From: Spirometra erinaceieuropaei | Lineage: Eukaryota > Platyhelminthes > Cestoda > Diphyllobothriidea > Diphyllobothriidae | Direction: 5' to 3' | Assembly: GCA_902702965.1 (NCBI GenBank) | Contig: CACRXP010000011.1 | Span: 785,963-849,962 of the forward strand | DNA: 64,000 nucleotides | Shown: one piece after another, positions 24,476-37,630 of the stretch | How positions within the stretch are numbered: position 1 is the stretch's first letter | Layout of the letters: each line of letters starts with the position of its first letter | The notes under the pieces: generated by a model | Database searches by the model: none | What the model saw: the letters and a program-made list of their open reading frames with translations, nothing else | What the model was told of the DNA's origin: nothing | Program-made: the position numbers and the translations under genes

Positions 24476-25981
24476 TGCGAATTCAAGAGTTCAGAAAAAA
24501 TGATGAGTCGTTCTGTTGCTCGACCAGTCCACTTTTACCTTAATCAGAACTGTAAATCCAATTAACCTTTAGACGAACCCGATGAGGCAGACTAACGATC
24601 TCAGGGGTGATTTAGGGTTCACTTTTTAATTCAGAAAACGTCGCAAATGCCAAAATTTCATGAGATCGGTCACCAATTATTCGACCGATTTGAAAGTGAT
24701 GTTGAGTAGGTGGATGTTTGTCTTAAAACTTTAAAAGTTTGGATTTCTTGGCAAAGCGTCATCGGATACGTGAATATTGAGCCCCACCGTACTACAGGTG
24801 GCGCAAGAGTGCCAGAGTTCGTGTCCTGACTTTAACTTCAGCTCTGACCCTCTAGCCATAAACCTAACCATCGTTACCCTAGCCATCCGTACTCCATCCC
24901 TAACAACAACGCTAACCCCTCCGGAATTTAGGACAAAGCCACCTGTAACACGCGATCTACATTCCCATGCACAACCTAACAGATAAACCGGAAAACAGTA
25001 GTTGGCGCAAACACACACTCACAGGATGCCTGGGAAACCAGGAATTCATAGGCATGTTCGACTTTCATCGAAAAAAAACAGGAGGTGAAAATGAATGACG
25101 ACCTGCCTGATAATAATCTGCCTTATGCAGACTTAATTAACCAAGGAAATCTAAAAGGCTGCCTGATTGTGCAGAACTCACTTCTTCGCAGTTGTGATGG
25201 CTGTCTCTTAAACGACAGTGGAACCAAGCTCATGAATATGAGTTTGCTTCGAGAGAGGACGAAGTGTCGCTCGGGTACTGCGACTGATCTCATTCCTAGT
25301 CACTCCGACTCAGGGCTGTCACCTTTGAACGATAGGACTGTAAAGCGAGATCGATTACGATCCTGAGTGATCGTTGCGCACTTTACAATGCAATTAAACG
25401 GATGACCTGAAAACTCGCCGCAATATACAGAACTTTGGCCTCAAGATCGAAATTCAAGCTCCAAGGGCTCTTTCTAGCCATATATTTAAAGATAACTGTG
25501 CGAAAATGACGACCGAATAGAAGAATTATTATTCATTTTTTGTGGCACTATTACATTTGTACGAAGAGGAAGCAAAATAAATGTGTAATTTGACAATGCC
25601 CCCCGCTGACTTGGAGCACTTTTGCCGCAAAAACATGGAAAAATGACAATGGGTCTAAGGTCAATGCTGCACTGTAAGAATAAGCTAGTGCGCGGATAAA
25701 TGTTCCTCATCAAAAGACAAAACCTTAATTATCTTTCAAAATACTGAATCGACATATTAATAGCCGAAATATTCCCTGTTAATAATTATTATGAACCGCC
25801 TAGTAGCCCCCCAGCTCTTTTATTTGTTGGGTCCTTTCGATTTTACACACTTGTTGTTAATATATACCTGTATGGGACCTCATGACTGCATTTCTAAATC
25901 GCTGACAGTCCGCGTCATCCCTGTTTTGGGAAATTTCTGAGAAATTGGTTCCCAGACGATTATATGTTTGTATAATATCAA

Positions 25982-26001
25982 GATCTCAAGATCTTGAGAT
26001 C
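25982..26001. repeat. Perfect 20-bp palindrome
   Basis: GATCTCAAGATCTTGAGATC is its own reverse complement. It has no spacer. It may be a protein-binding site or chance. Confidence 0.5.
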
Positions 26002-28439
26002 GGAAGGTCAGCCAAAGGAGGATTTTGGAATCTAAATTGGGAGTGACAGGGTACGTTGGACATTCTTCACCCCATCAGGGAGCCCAGAACGACAAAAAAG
26101 TCCGCAGTCACAGAAACGCCTACCACAGCGAACGCAGCCTTTCTTGTAAAATCTAGTAAAAGCGAAGGCAAAGAACAGCTTTAACTTGCAAAGACATACC
26201 AGGCCCATTTTGAATGCACCTGGGAGTCGCACTGAGGAGAACGGCCTTCAGATACCGAAACTCATGCTGTCCAGCCATATTACCGGGACGACTGATGCAT
26301 CATCGTTCAAAATGTTTGTGTTACGGTTAAAGTTTCAGTAATATCTCGTCGTCATGCAGTAATGCCAGGTTAGAAGATTTAATTTCCTATTATTTTCAGT
26401 TATAAATTGGACGCATAAATTGCTATCGTTGACTTCGGTAGCAACGCGAAGTGCTGATCTACCCAGGGATACTCAAGCCTACGGTTGAGGAACGTGATAC
26501 TACTCACGCGTCTCCCCTTTTATATTACCTCTAGAAACCGACCTCTTGCCGGTTAAGCAAAGAGTACTTATTTTGGAAGTTGTTACCCTAAAAGACAGAA
26601 TTTAAGCAATATTTGAAGGCAAACGTCGTTTACACTTCAAAATGCTGGTTCTTTCTTCAGATTGCTGCATTAAGTAGTCAGATGTCGTGCACACTTAATC
26701 AAATGCGCAGCTATTTGAACCGCCGGCTGCCTAACGACGGCAAGCAAACAGGTCTTACCTGCCCTCGTTGGTATTCTTTCTGTAGTTTAACTACCTTGTG
26801 GGAAAAGGCAACTTATTTGAAATCTACTAGACACTTTAGAGGTCACAACGGGAACACCAGACGATACGTTCCGGAATATTCATGGTTGCTCCTTACCTGT
26901 ACGATTACCTGTGTATGCGCAAGCACACCGCAAACCCACATGTTTAATCTAACTATAGCTGTATGTCCCGCATTAACTTGACTGAGTCTAGCCTGAATTG
27001 TAGATACAGCAGAACCTTAAGTTTAAACGTATTTTTGAACGTGTCTTAAAAATTTTTAAAGGGCATTACTTGGCTAAGCTGTACAGGAACATAGCGACTC
27101 ATCCCAGGAAATGTTGACTGCAATTCCGAAATGCGTTTTCTATTAGGTAGGATTACATATGTGGAGTTTTAATATTGTATAGCGCGTACCATAATCCCAT
27201 AATACGTCAGACGCATCAAGAAGATGGCAATTGAAGGCATATCTTATCGATCGCCTGCAAAAGCCGTGCTCAGTAAAAATGACTTTCGCCGTGGTAGGCA
27301 CTTTCTGTGCCTTTAAACATAGTTTATAAAAAATGCATATAAAAATACCCCGTCTTAGTTTTTGACGGACAAATGTCTTTTTCAAATTTTCTACTCGAAG
27401 AAGCGACATATTTTGTTTTTAAAGACGTTTCTGATTACGAGGCGTTCCTAAGTAATATAAAAAAACTGCGCGTATTCAGGTATTTTGCACAGCAGAATAC
27501 CAGCGTCGTTTTCAATGGAACACTGTTTTTCTTATAAGCACTCGGGCTCCCTGAGCAGACTGTCCGACTAGGCATCGTGAACTCTAATTCAAACACGCAG
27601 ATATTCAAATCGCCCGTTGCCTAGTGTCAAGTAGTAGGTCCACGATGCTCACCCCTATCTTCCATATTTTGTTGATACCCTTTCTGGACTTTAGCTTTAG
27701 TGTGGCGAAGCTCTACTTACTTAAAATCTATCGGAAAATTCAAAGGTCTCTATGGGAATGTTGGGGCAATGTATTTGACGATATGTAAGTTAGTTGCGTG
27801 AGTGATAGTGTACGCTTAATGAACGTTTACCCCACAATGGACAGAGATTCCTGTAGGGCAAAAACTATTATCTATAATGCAGTTGAAAGATTTTAAAAAA
27901 CAGATGTGGACCCGCAGTTAGATGCAGTATCTCAGAAGCTACATTAGTATCTTTAAAAATTTCTTAGCAAAATTTAAAGTATTGGAACTTTTCTGGAAAA
28001 TCGGAAGCTCAGCATACGGATGCCGAGCAAATGGAGTTCGAATAAGTTATGATTTTGTAGTTCACCTGCAAAATAGTGCAGGTGGGCATGTTGTGAACCC
28101 TGCAAAGCACAGGCTCATCAGGGTTATGTTCAAATGGAACGACGCCGACGACAGAAAACACGCTACATATGAGTTGAAAATCCGCTGCAGCTATTCGAAG
28201 CACAACACGCCACGGTAATCCGCGGTGAAATTCTGCATGCAGCAAGAATTATCTGCCGCTGTGAATCTATCATCTCTTCACAAATCCACTATTAATTCTT
28301 CAAATTATTTCGAGGTTGTGTTCAAAACCTTTTTCCCACCATACAGAAAACCACACCTAAATTCTGAAGACCGACTGATCAGCAGAAAATCTCGCAGTTT
28401 AGCTGCAGAAAATCAAGCGAATACACAGATGTATTCCAG

Positions 28440-29760
28440 ATTCTACAGGATTTCGGAGTATGATCAGGCAGATTCCTGTGCGGGTAGCAGGAGGCGTAGA
28501 CACACATTCTGGGTCCATCTTTACCCAGAGGAGCCTTGACGTTTGTACAAACGCTTTATATGAGCACGGAGTTGGGTTGATTAACAGTATGGCCACCGCC
28601 TCTGCCGTCCCAGGTATCTGCTGACGCAAGAACCAGGCGTGTCTCACCGACACTGTATAGATGACTCGGAACGCTTGGTTGACGTCTATCTGGTGACCGC
28701 TGTCAACCAAGTGAGCCATAATTCCGCTAGGGATGAACTTTTCCACACCTTGATCTAGCCAAGTAGGATGGTGCTCTCGCATCCGCTTGAATAGGCGCCT
28801 AGTTGTCCGACCAATATAATCTGCCCCACAGGAGCAGGTGAGGGCCGATATGCACATTGAAGAGGTCTGAAAAGCAGTCTGCCCTTACCTTCAAGGCAAA
28901 GGAACGGGGTGTTTGTGAGAATTAGTCTTAACACAGCGGCTGGGCACATGTGTGTGACAGTAGCGTTTAAGCGACGATGTAGAAATTCGCTCGTGGAATC
29001 CTCCCGAAGTGACGGTGTGAGAAATAACTCCTTTTTTCTCAGCCTTCGCGAGGTCAGACTTTGGAGGGTCTTCTTCCATATATAGTTACTAATAAACTTT
29101 TTGGGACGGCCATTTTCCCGCCACGTTTTTTTTATAGTGGCGATTTCACCCTGAGGCGTATCCGGAGTGCATATTCTCCTAGCTCGGCTGGTGAGGCAGC
29201 AGAACAAGCTTCGTTCCTGACTTGGCGGGACAAAACTACAGTAATTTGTGTATTTTCCTGTCCAGGTTTTCTTACAAAACACACTACTACTAATTCTTCC
29301 AACCGGCATCGATCAAGTAGGACATCCAGGAGGGAGAGGCCTTCCCTGTCCTCTTTTTCCAAAGTGATGGTTAACGCTGAGTAAGCCTGATTCGCTTTTT
29401 ACGGGGGGTGTTCAGATCAGACTTTTCATCCGCTATCGCAAAAATGTCACCAACATATCGTGCATACGAATAATGGTCCGTTATAATTGGACAGAGCTGG
29501 ATTTTCTCTAGCTTTCCCATGAAAATCTCAATTAGTAGAGGTCCGTGTGTAATCTCATCTCTACGCTGTCGATCTGGCGGTAAAACTGACCATCGAATTT
29601 GGATTGGGCATTTAACGCGCAGCGATGGCAGAGACGGTGGCCATACCACCAAGTCAACCCAGCCTTGTGCTCGCATTAAGCGTTTGTACAAGCGCTAAGG
29701 CTCCCCTGAGTAAAGACGAACCCAGGCATGTGTGTTCACACCTCCTGTCACTTCGCGTTA
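28440..29760 (-). mobile_element. Penelope-like element (b) with GIY-YIG nuclease, decayed
   Basis: Minus-strand PLE. RT motif C reads YSYARYVGDIFAIA near 29450, with the first catalytic aspartate of the usual YVDD replaced by glycine. Next come EKEDREGLSLLDVLLDRC (29340-29290) and RKPGQENTQ in one frame, and KKTWTGKYTNY in another. The GIY-YIG nuclease region reads ALTCSCGADYIGRTTRRLFK near 28840-28780, then MAHLVDSGHQID. The 3' end reads LLWVKMDPECVSTPPATR at about 28530. At 29690-29760 the plus strand carries the same terminal sequence (GGCTCCCCTGAGTAAAGACG), so an inverted terminal copy abuts the 5'-truncated end. Frame shifts make it non-functional. Confidence 0.88.
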
Positions 29761-32340
29761 GTGCGACGACACAGAGACAAAACTAATTGCTAGTCGCCTT
29801 CCATCTACCCCTCCCTAAGGCCCTTGACGTAACTAGACTCTGACCCCTGACCTCTGAACGCCCTCAGCCCTCTCCCCCATATTTCCTTATATCGCCTTTT
29901 TAACTTTTACTACTCTATCCTTCCTTGTATTAGTAAGCAGGCCTGATGATAAATAATCGAAAGGGTAAGTTCGTCAGACTTGACTTCTTAAATCCCACTT
30001 GTTGATAGCACATTCTCTGCCCAGTTGTTCTGTTAAAATTTTGCTACCTATCTAACATCGTCTCCACGGCCTCTGGACTAATAGACAGAATGGTGATTTC
30101 GCGAAATCTTACGCATATCTAATAGCTAAGGCAGGAATTATTGTAGGGATTTTGGCTTTCTAGATACCGCAGCAAACAACCTCATTTACGGTAACGTTCA
30201 TTCATTAGACCGAGGCTGAGTGCGTGGTCATGGGAGGGATAAAAGCACACGTCGTAATCTAGAAAAACGGCAGCATAACAAAAATTGTTTACAGCCCATC
30301 GCGTGATTCTTTTGGGGGCGTCGTCTTCGTCAAGTACCGAAAACTGCGTGCACCCAGATTTCTGCGCAGTAGAAGATCAGCATCAGTGTTGGTGGAACCT
30401 TTTTCCCACGTGCACTCCGTTTCATCAACCGCACCGTCTTTACAACCACGACATATATTGGTTGGCACCGACGGTGACAAAAACAACAGGCACTATCTTA
30501 AGCGGGGTTAAACACACGCGTGATTTTAAGCTGATGTTATTGTAACGCATTATCACGTGGCAGCGGAAATTCGCCTATAACGCCCCTGGAAGGGCATTTT
30601 GAGAAAATGACGATTTTTCCTGCAGTAAAGCGTGATCTAAGTGGTATTTTTGGCTATATAATTGTTTATTTGTGGAGGGAGAGGAAAAGCAAAGCGCTCA
30701 ACTGCCCAAATCTTCGGGAGCGTTGGGCATTTTCCTTAACTGCTTCATGGTAAATACTACATCTTAGAGCCCAGGTTGCCTACTTTGTCCTAATTTGTTT
30801 TGGTCTGCTTAAAGAAAGGAAGAATTCGCGCGCATTGCCACCTACAGAAAGACTAATGTCAAGAACTAAAAGTTTACGCATTTCCTGCAGCGAACTTTAG
30901 GGTGTCCATCAGGTTCAAATTCAGCTTTTGCCCTTACGCGACAGGTAATTTAAGCATTTAGATGAAGATGGTAAAAAAGTTTGCCTATGCTGGTCTGTAA
31001 TCCCATTATTTGGCTATAATCATTCTGCATTGTCAGGCATGTCAGCCATTCGGGCGTTCGCACACAACACAAGTAAACTCCTCTACCTGAATTACGCTTC
31101 ATTTCACGTTGGAAATTGACGTGTGGGGCTTCAAAGTCCTTTGGTTATAAACAATGGCAAAATCGATTTCGCAAAGATTAAAAGTTTATCTCCTTTGCAA
31201 CGCATAAAGGTAAAACTTTCGCTAATGCGGCCTTTTCCACGGTCCCTGGGGTAGAACTGATTTTGATGTCAGTGATATGGGGAACTCAGGTTATTTGCTA
31301 AACACCAAGCAGATGTTCTGTTTGCATTTCGTAGACAATTACAATGGCCAAAAATGTCATCTTGGGCCTTAAAAATGTTAGTGCATAAATCGCCCGAAAA
31401 CCCGAATCAGGAAAACAAAAAGCAATAATGGGCTGATTATGAAAATGGACAACTTTTCAGCCATTTTTACCAATATACGGAATCGGCGAACTCCCCAAGT
31501 TGAATCCGATAATCAGTATGAAAATTTGTGGATCCACATTCATGTCAATTATTCTGAGTACAAAAGGAAATCCAATTTGTCTAATACGCGGACATCTGAA
31601 CAGTTCTGATTATCAAAATGTCACCATATCGCCTAGTTGTGTAAAACTTACCAGTTTGTGCAGGGCAACGCATCATGAAACGCTGTTTATCACTTTGGAG
31701 AGATTCAAATGTAGTTGAATTACTGGATTTTACAGTATGCATTTATTCAAAAAAACTGTTTCGGAGCAACACAGCTCACCAAAATGTACGCAAAATGGCA
31801 CAGTAGGTTTTAAAACCTCATTCTGGAATTTCATTTCTGTTACTGTAATTTGTCGCTTAGAATAAAAAGGCTGATTAATATTCGGGCTAAAGAATCATTC
31901 TGCTAAATTTCTGCGCCGGTATTTCTAGATGATGAAGAGAAAACAAATCCAGAAGGGTGTTTGGTATTTTATCCAACAGCTATGTTCATTGACAAGCCTC
32001 CCAGCGTATGCTCCTGCGAAAAGCGTCCCGATCGATGCGAGAGGCTCTACTTTTGCAGAAAGAGACTGTAATTCATTGTAATAAAGTTTTTTTAACTTCA
32101 AACGGTCGACTCACATCCATACGGTTTATGCCACCTATCAGCAAGACACATCTTAGTCAACAATTACTAAAAATAAAAATTTCAATTTCAAAATTGGTAG
32201 TTTGTGTTATATCTTTCCCACCTTTCCATTCACCTTTGCTTCATGCTGTTAAAAATGTCGTTCAAATAGCGAGCCATATAGTACGTAATTTGAACAATCG
32301 AGCTTTTTTCACAAAATGCCCCTTCATGAAAACATAATAC
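29761..32340. other. Unassigned AT-rich DNA
   Basis: The first 250 bases probably continue the inverted PLE terminal repeat (CCTGATGATAAATAATCG at about 29941). Beyond that I see no gene. The plus-strand frames at 30285-30545 and 32008-32337 are unremarkable. Confidence 0.35.
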
Positions 32341-33930
32341 TGCTTTCAGAAGACGAAGATGCGATCACTAGAATAGGAAATTTATTTGCCCGTTGTTTCG
32401 GATTCTCACTCGAATCCATCATCAGAGACAGTCGCAGATAAGGGTAATGGTAACACAAGGAGTGCAGTATTTATAACACGTGGCTGCCGTGGGACCATAT
32501 GCGTATTGTAATTAACGGCTCTCGCAATCACCGCTGGAGTCGTAATCGGTGCGATGGTGGCTTGTCAGTCCGCGATTTCGTCACCCGTGCTGGATGCTTA
32601 TGTGTAGATTGGTCGGCAACTTGGCCCACTGTCATTGGGATAGTTGCTCGTTCGCGTCCCCTCCGCGTGACTGATTCCCCTGCCCAGGGAAAATCGCAGC
32701 ACGGAATACGGTAACGGGAGGTCATTGCGCTTGTTAATGGATTGCGAGCATGAGAACCATGACTCGAGCAGCTCGCGGCTCATGCGGTTGTCACCCCTTG
32801 CGAGGATTTCGGCCTCTTGAAACTTGAAAATATGGCCGGGTCCCGTCGAATGAACCACGACTTGGGAGCTAACGTTGTTCCTCCTCACTGCTGCTGCGTG
32901 TTCGGTTATTCACGTGCGGAGCAGTCTTCCAGTTTTTCCAACGTAGTTGCTTCGCTGGCAACTGCACCAGATACGGTAAAAGATTCCAGACGTTTCCTGA
33001 CGTGGCAGTGGGTATTTCGGCCTCATGACTTGGCGCCTAATCGTTGCTTCCGGCCTGTGTACAACCCCAACTCCAAGTGGAGTGAGAAGATGACTGACGA
33101 CTTCCGAGACGTTCTTCACGTACAGAAGAGTCCGCCAAAATTTGGGGCCAGTTGGATTTGGTCTCCGGGGACAAAGTTGCGCGGGTAGCCATTGGCTCTC
33201 AGTACCCGTCGAAGATATTGTAATTCAGCAACCTTGTCTTCCATTTCACTGCAGTGCTTCCCAACGCGCCAGTATAGCGCCCTTACGCAACTGCGCTTGT
33301 GAATGATCGGGTGGTTGCTGTTGAAGTTCAATGTTTGAGGCAGACGAGAACATCACGAAAGGCCAGCTGTTTGTTTTCTTCCTCCTCCATCGTAACTTGA
33401 ATGTCCGGGAAGACGGCATTGAGATGTTCTTTGAATTCCAGCACCTGATCCCATTCGATGACGATGAAGGCATCACCCACATACCGGGTCCAGAATTCCG
33501 GTCTGTGCTGACGGAGAACCAACGAGTCCAACCGTTGTAGGACCGCCTCGGCTATGAGTTTTAAAATCAGCGAACCCATCGGCGTGTCCTTTACTTGCTC
33601 GTAGATTGTTCCGTCAAACGTAAAGTACTTCCTGTGGTAGAACGTCAGGAGTTGGATGATTTTGGCTCGTCCAGGACGATTCTCCGTCTAATCGTACTTG
33701 TCTCGTAGGAACAGTTCGATGGTCTCGACTGTCAGGTTCTGCAAAATGAAAGTAAAAAGGAACGTCACATCAAAGGAAACCATGGCATCGCTTGGCAGGA
33801 GACTTACGCCTTTCAGTTTTTCCAAGAAATATGTTGACGGATTGACTGTAGTGTCTGACGGTGGATTCGATGGAGAATCAGAAACATAAGGCCAATAAAT
33901 TTCTTGTTCTACCAATCTCGGTGTAACTTC
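32341..33930 (-). mobile_element. Penelope-like element (c), near-complete RT and GIY-YIG with lesions
   Basis: Minus-strand PLE truncated at its 5' end. RT pieces in order are STYFLEKLKGVSLLPSD and MVSFDVTFLFT (motif A) near 33850-33760, then DTPMGSLILKLIAEAVLQR near 33590, then FWTRYVGDAFIVIE (motif C, YVDD changed to YVGD), then FPDIQVTMEEEENKQLAF. The connector reads LQYLRRVLRANGYPRNF. The nuclease reads GIFYRIWCSC and SNYVGKTGRLLRT, followed by a stop, then EHAAAVRRNN, GHIFKF and EILARGDNRMSRELLE. The terminal block lies at 32341-32480. At 33845-33925 the plus strand carries an inverted copy of that terminal block (GGATTCGATGGAGAATC, GGCCAATAAATTTC). Confidence 0.9.
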
Positions 33931-36325
33931 TATATTTTAGTTTATATCTTTATACAACGACAATTTACTTGTTTTTTTCTCTTTGCTCGACGATCTGCAT
34001 GGACAGGTTTTAAGCTCTTCTACCCAATGGTTTCACTCGTTTGCAAAAAATCAGCTCCTCCGTTATTGCCGATTATATAAAGAAAATTGTTATTTACCAA
34101 GTATGCCAATCTAATTAAAATTGATATTTATGTTTTCACCTGACTGAATGTCGTCTGTCATTATTTGGAACTATTTTTGATTCGTTTGGACTGTTTCCGA
34201 TCGCCAAGGGCTCTTCGTTAACTTACATATAGACAGTGACTTGCAAAATGTTATCCGAAATTCTGAAGTACGTTTTCGATTAGAAAGGACTTCTTAGGTG
34301 GAGTTTCAGCATTTTTTGTCATGCGGAGTAATCCTCTGATATTTCAGACCCGCCAGAATATTAACATTTGAATGTCTTTTTTGACCTCCTGTGAAAATTT
34401 GTCAGTAAAAATGAGCACTTCAGCAGTATACATTTTTCGCACCGATTTTTGATGGCTTTACGAATTCAAACGTATATTTAGATAACATACATAAAAATAC
34501 GCCTTTTAACCCATATGATAACGAACCACGTCACCCCTGCCCTGTATACCCGACAAAAGGTCTAAAATCATGAGATCTTTAAGACGGTGCAATGTCCATT
34601 CATATAACATCGTATTGGTATGTTTATTGACGCTCCTCATGGAATATACAACCTAGCCCTCATCCATTTTAAGATGCTATGAACTCTACATTTTATCTTT
34701 TTAAACACCTAGAGGAATATGTGATCTTCCTTACTCGGGCATAATATACTTTTTAGACTGAAATTGGTAAGTGCTAACGCAGCGGCTGATATGGCTCAAA
34801 ATTATCCCATAATTGGAAAACTTTTTAAAAACCTAAATATACCTCATTTCGAGTAAAAAAGGTGGAGATGACGCGATTTACTACTAAATGAGCAAAAGAA
34901 AGCATATTCTTGGGAATACTTTCTATAGAATACATTTCAATTTATAACGCCGTTGAAGATCAATGTGAAAGACGCATGGTACTCAAGTAGCTACATTTTG
35001 AGGAGTGAGGTTTCTACAGGAAGCCAAAAAGAAGTGCATTCAAAGGTTAGCATCCCGGCAAGTCCGAAATATTGTAGGAATATGCCGTTTAACAGTTAAT
35101 ATTATAATTCCACTTAAGTAGTCCTTCAAAATTGAAAACGCATTTCGAAATGTCGGCTGAAATTTCATGAGATCGGTCACTGACAGCACATTTTATTCCA
35201 TTTTCTACAAATTTTTATCAAGTGTAATTCGGTTATACTCTTCCCTAGTGCAAAATTTTAAAGCATGCCAGCCCTGCTCAAGTAAATACTGTTGTACTGC
35301 TGAGTGGAATCAGTTATCGGATCCAAAAACTGTCGCGTAGGCGACTGCAAGGAAGTCCCTTAGTTCGGAAAATGCTTCGTTATCACCCATCACAATTTGG
35401 AGACGTCTTCTATGGCTTTTTAGACTTCAGAAAATTGTTGAGGACTTCTGATTATCAAACTGCTGTTGATCTCGAATTTTTAAACTATTGCTGTCCTAAG
35501 TTATTTTCATGTTCCCTTTCCGAACGCTTGGTTGCGTCTAAAATCCACATTTTCCAACCTAGATGTTTTTATTCGCTTTCGTGGACAGTATGCTAGCGGG
35601 TGAATTGTCAAAATTGGGGAATTCTTAGGAGAAAATCTGTGTTTAGGTCTAGCCGTCTTTTGTAAAAAGTTGATATAGTAATTTTGTCTAACGGCCCCAC
35701 CCAACCGCAACTTGGACTAAACGTACCATATGAATACAAACAGCGACCGTTACTTTATGCGATGACGTTGTTTCGAGGACTTCAACCTCTGGAACAAAAA
35801 TATCCTGCTCTTATCCTAAATATTTAGCAACGTTGCCTTGTTGATCAATATTATCCCGCATATTTAAAAATTCAAGAAAGAATGGGGCTGACCGAGAAGC
35901 CAGAGCAACCCTAGAAGACAGTACGTGCTTACGGTGGTTTTGATTTTGTCATTCGAAATTGCGTATTTGGTTTCATCTATTTTGGGCAAACTGTTTCTTT
36001 TATTATATCTGATATATTTAGGAAACCTGAACGCATTATGTTGATAGTCCGAATAAAGGATGTGTTAGGGTAGGTTTGAATAGCGGCGAATCTGTCGTTT
36101 TGATGTTAAATAAGTTGAAGAAATTTAATCTAGAGGCATTTCTGAAATATTGATTTGGTGTTCGTCCTACTGCTTTAAGGCAACGCGTACTCAGATTCGC
36201 GATCCGGCGTTTTGCACAACTGGTGCTGAAGCAGAGTTAAAGGCGGAAAACAGTATTCCGCCAAAACAAATCCTATCCCTCCCAAGCACCCCTTTCACAC
36301 TCTGCCAAGTAGTCTGTTCTGTCAT
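32620..36325. repeat. Tandem unit, copy 1
   Basis: From at least 32949 to the gap this is a near-identical copy of 36651-39976, offset by about 3,703 bp. The unit holds the PLE RT and connector plus about 2.3 kb of AT-rich DNA with a foldback element. Confidence 0.8.
34230..35190. repeat. Foldback element in tandem copy 1
   Basis: The left end (GACTTGCAAAATGTTATCC) and the right end (GAAATTTCATGAGATCGGTC) are related inverted ends of the same family as 42250-43225, more diverged. Confidence 0.5.
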
Positions 36326-36650
36326 NNNNNNNNNNNNNNNNNNNNNNNNNNNNNNNNNNNNNNNNNNNNNNNNNNNNNNNNNNNNNNNNNNNNNNNNNNN
36401 NNNNNNNNNNNNNNNNNNNNNNNNNNNNNNNNNNNNNNNNNNNNNNNNNNNNNNNNNNNNNNNNNNNNNNNNNNNNNNNNNNNNNNNNNNNNNNNNNNNN
36501 NNNNNNNNNNNNNNNNNNNNNNNNNNNNNNNNNNNNNNNNNNNNNNNNNNNNNNNNNNNNNNNNNNNNNNNNNNNNNNNNNNNNNNNNNNNNNNNNNNNN
36601 NNNNNNNNNNNNNNNNNNNNNNNNNNNNNNNNNNNNNNNNNNNNNNNNNN
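36326..36650. other. Assembly gap
   Basis: A run of 325 N exactly at the junction between the two tandem copies. Confidence 1.
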
Positions 36651-37630
36651 GCTTCGCTGGCAACTGCACCAGATACGGTAAAAGATTCCAGACGTTTCCT
36701 GACGTGGCAGTGGGTATTTCGGCCTCATGACTTGGCGCCTAATCGTTGCTTCCGGCCTGTGTACAACCCCAACTCCAAGTGGAGTGAGAAGACGACTGAC
36801 GACTTCCGAGACGTTCTTCACGTACAGAAGAGTCCGCCAAAATTTGGGGCCAGTTGGATTTGGTCTCCGGGGACAAAGTTGCGCGGGTAGCCATTGGCTC
36901 TCAGTACCCGTCGAAGATATTGTTATTCAGCAACCTTGTCTTCCATTTCGCTGCAGTGCTTCTCAACGCGCCGGTATAGCGCCCTTACGCAACTGCTCTT
37001 GTGAATGATCGGGAGGTTGCTGTTGAAGTTCAATGTTTGCGGCAGACGAGGACATCACGAAAGGCCAGCTGTTTGTTTTCTTCCTCCTCCATCGTAACTT
37101 GAATGTCCGGGAAGACGGCATTGAGATGTTCTTTGATTTCCAGCACCTGATCCCATTTGATGACGATGAAGGCATCACCCACATACCGGGTCCAGAATTC
37201 CGGTTTATGCTGACGGAAAACCAGCGAGTCCAACCGTTGTAGGACCGCCTCGGCTATGAGTTTTAAAATCAGCGAACCCATCGGCGTGTCCTTTACCTGC
37301 TCGTAGATTGTTTCGTCAAACGTAAAGTACTTCCTGTGGTAGAACGTCAGTAGTTGGATGATTTGGGCTCGTCCAGGACGATTCTCCGTCTAATCGTACT
37401 TGTCTCGTAGGAACAGTTCGATGGTCTCGACTGTCAGGTTTTGCAAAATGGAAGTAAAAAGGAACGTCACATCAAAGGAAACCATGACATCGCTTGGCAG
37501 GAGACTTACGCCTTTCAGTTTTTCCAAGAAATATGTTGACGGATTGACTGTAGTGGCTGACGATGGATTCGATTGAGAATCAGAACCATAAGGCCAATAA
37601 ATTTCTTGTTCTACCAATCGCGGTGTAACT
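36651..37630 (-). mobile_element. Penelope-like element (d), second copy of (c)
   Basis: Nearly identical to 32949-33930. It has the same 5' truncation, the same YVGD in motif C and the same inverted terminal block at 37553-37625. Most of its nuclease domain and its 3' end fall in the gap. Shared lesions show that both copies derive from one insertion and were duplicated later. Confidence 0.88.

Larger units (their letters stand above)
22926..28439. other. Mostly unassigned DNA with repeat fragments
   Basis: I recognise no host gene. Open frames at 23331-23558, 23816-24160, 25085-25366, 26032-26232 (minus strand, cysteine-rich: GCVRCGRRFCDCGLFC) and 26613-26981 have no identifiable domain. 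A left-end fragment of the foldback family lies at about 27090-27180. Separate entries cover the tRNA-like repeat and the palindrome. Confidence 0.35.

Noticed and set aside
26759..26908. Two micro-exon-like segments on the minus strand (26759-26779 and 26897-26908)
   Set aside because: They have good donors, but no first exon or further members were found nearby. Isolated pairs like this arise by chance.
36150..36890. Open frames of 182-246 codons
   Set aside because: They bridge the second N gap; their real ends are PLE sequence and AT-rich repeat.
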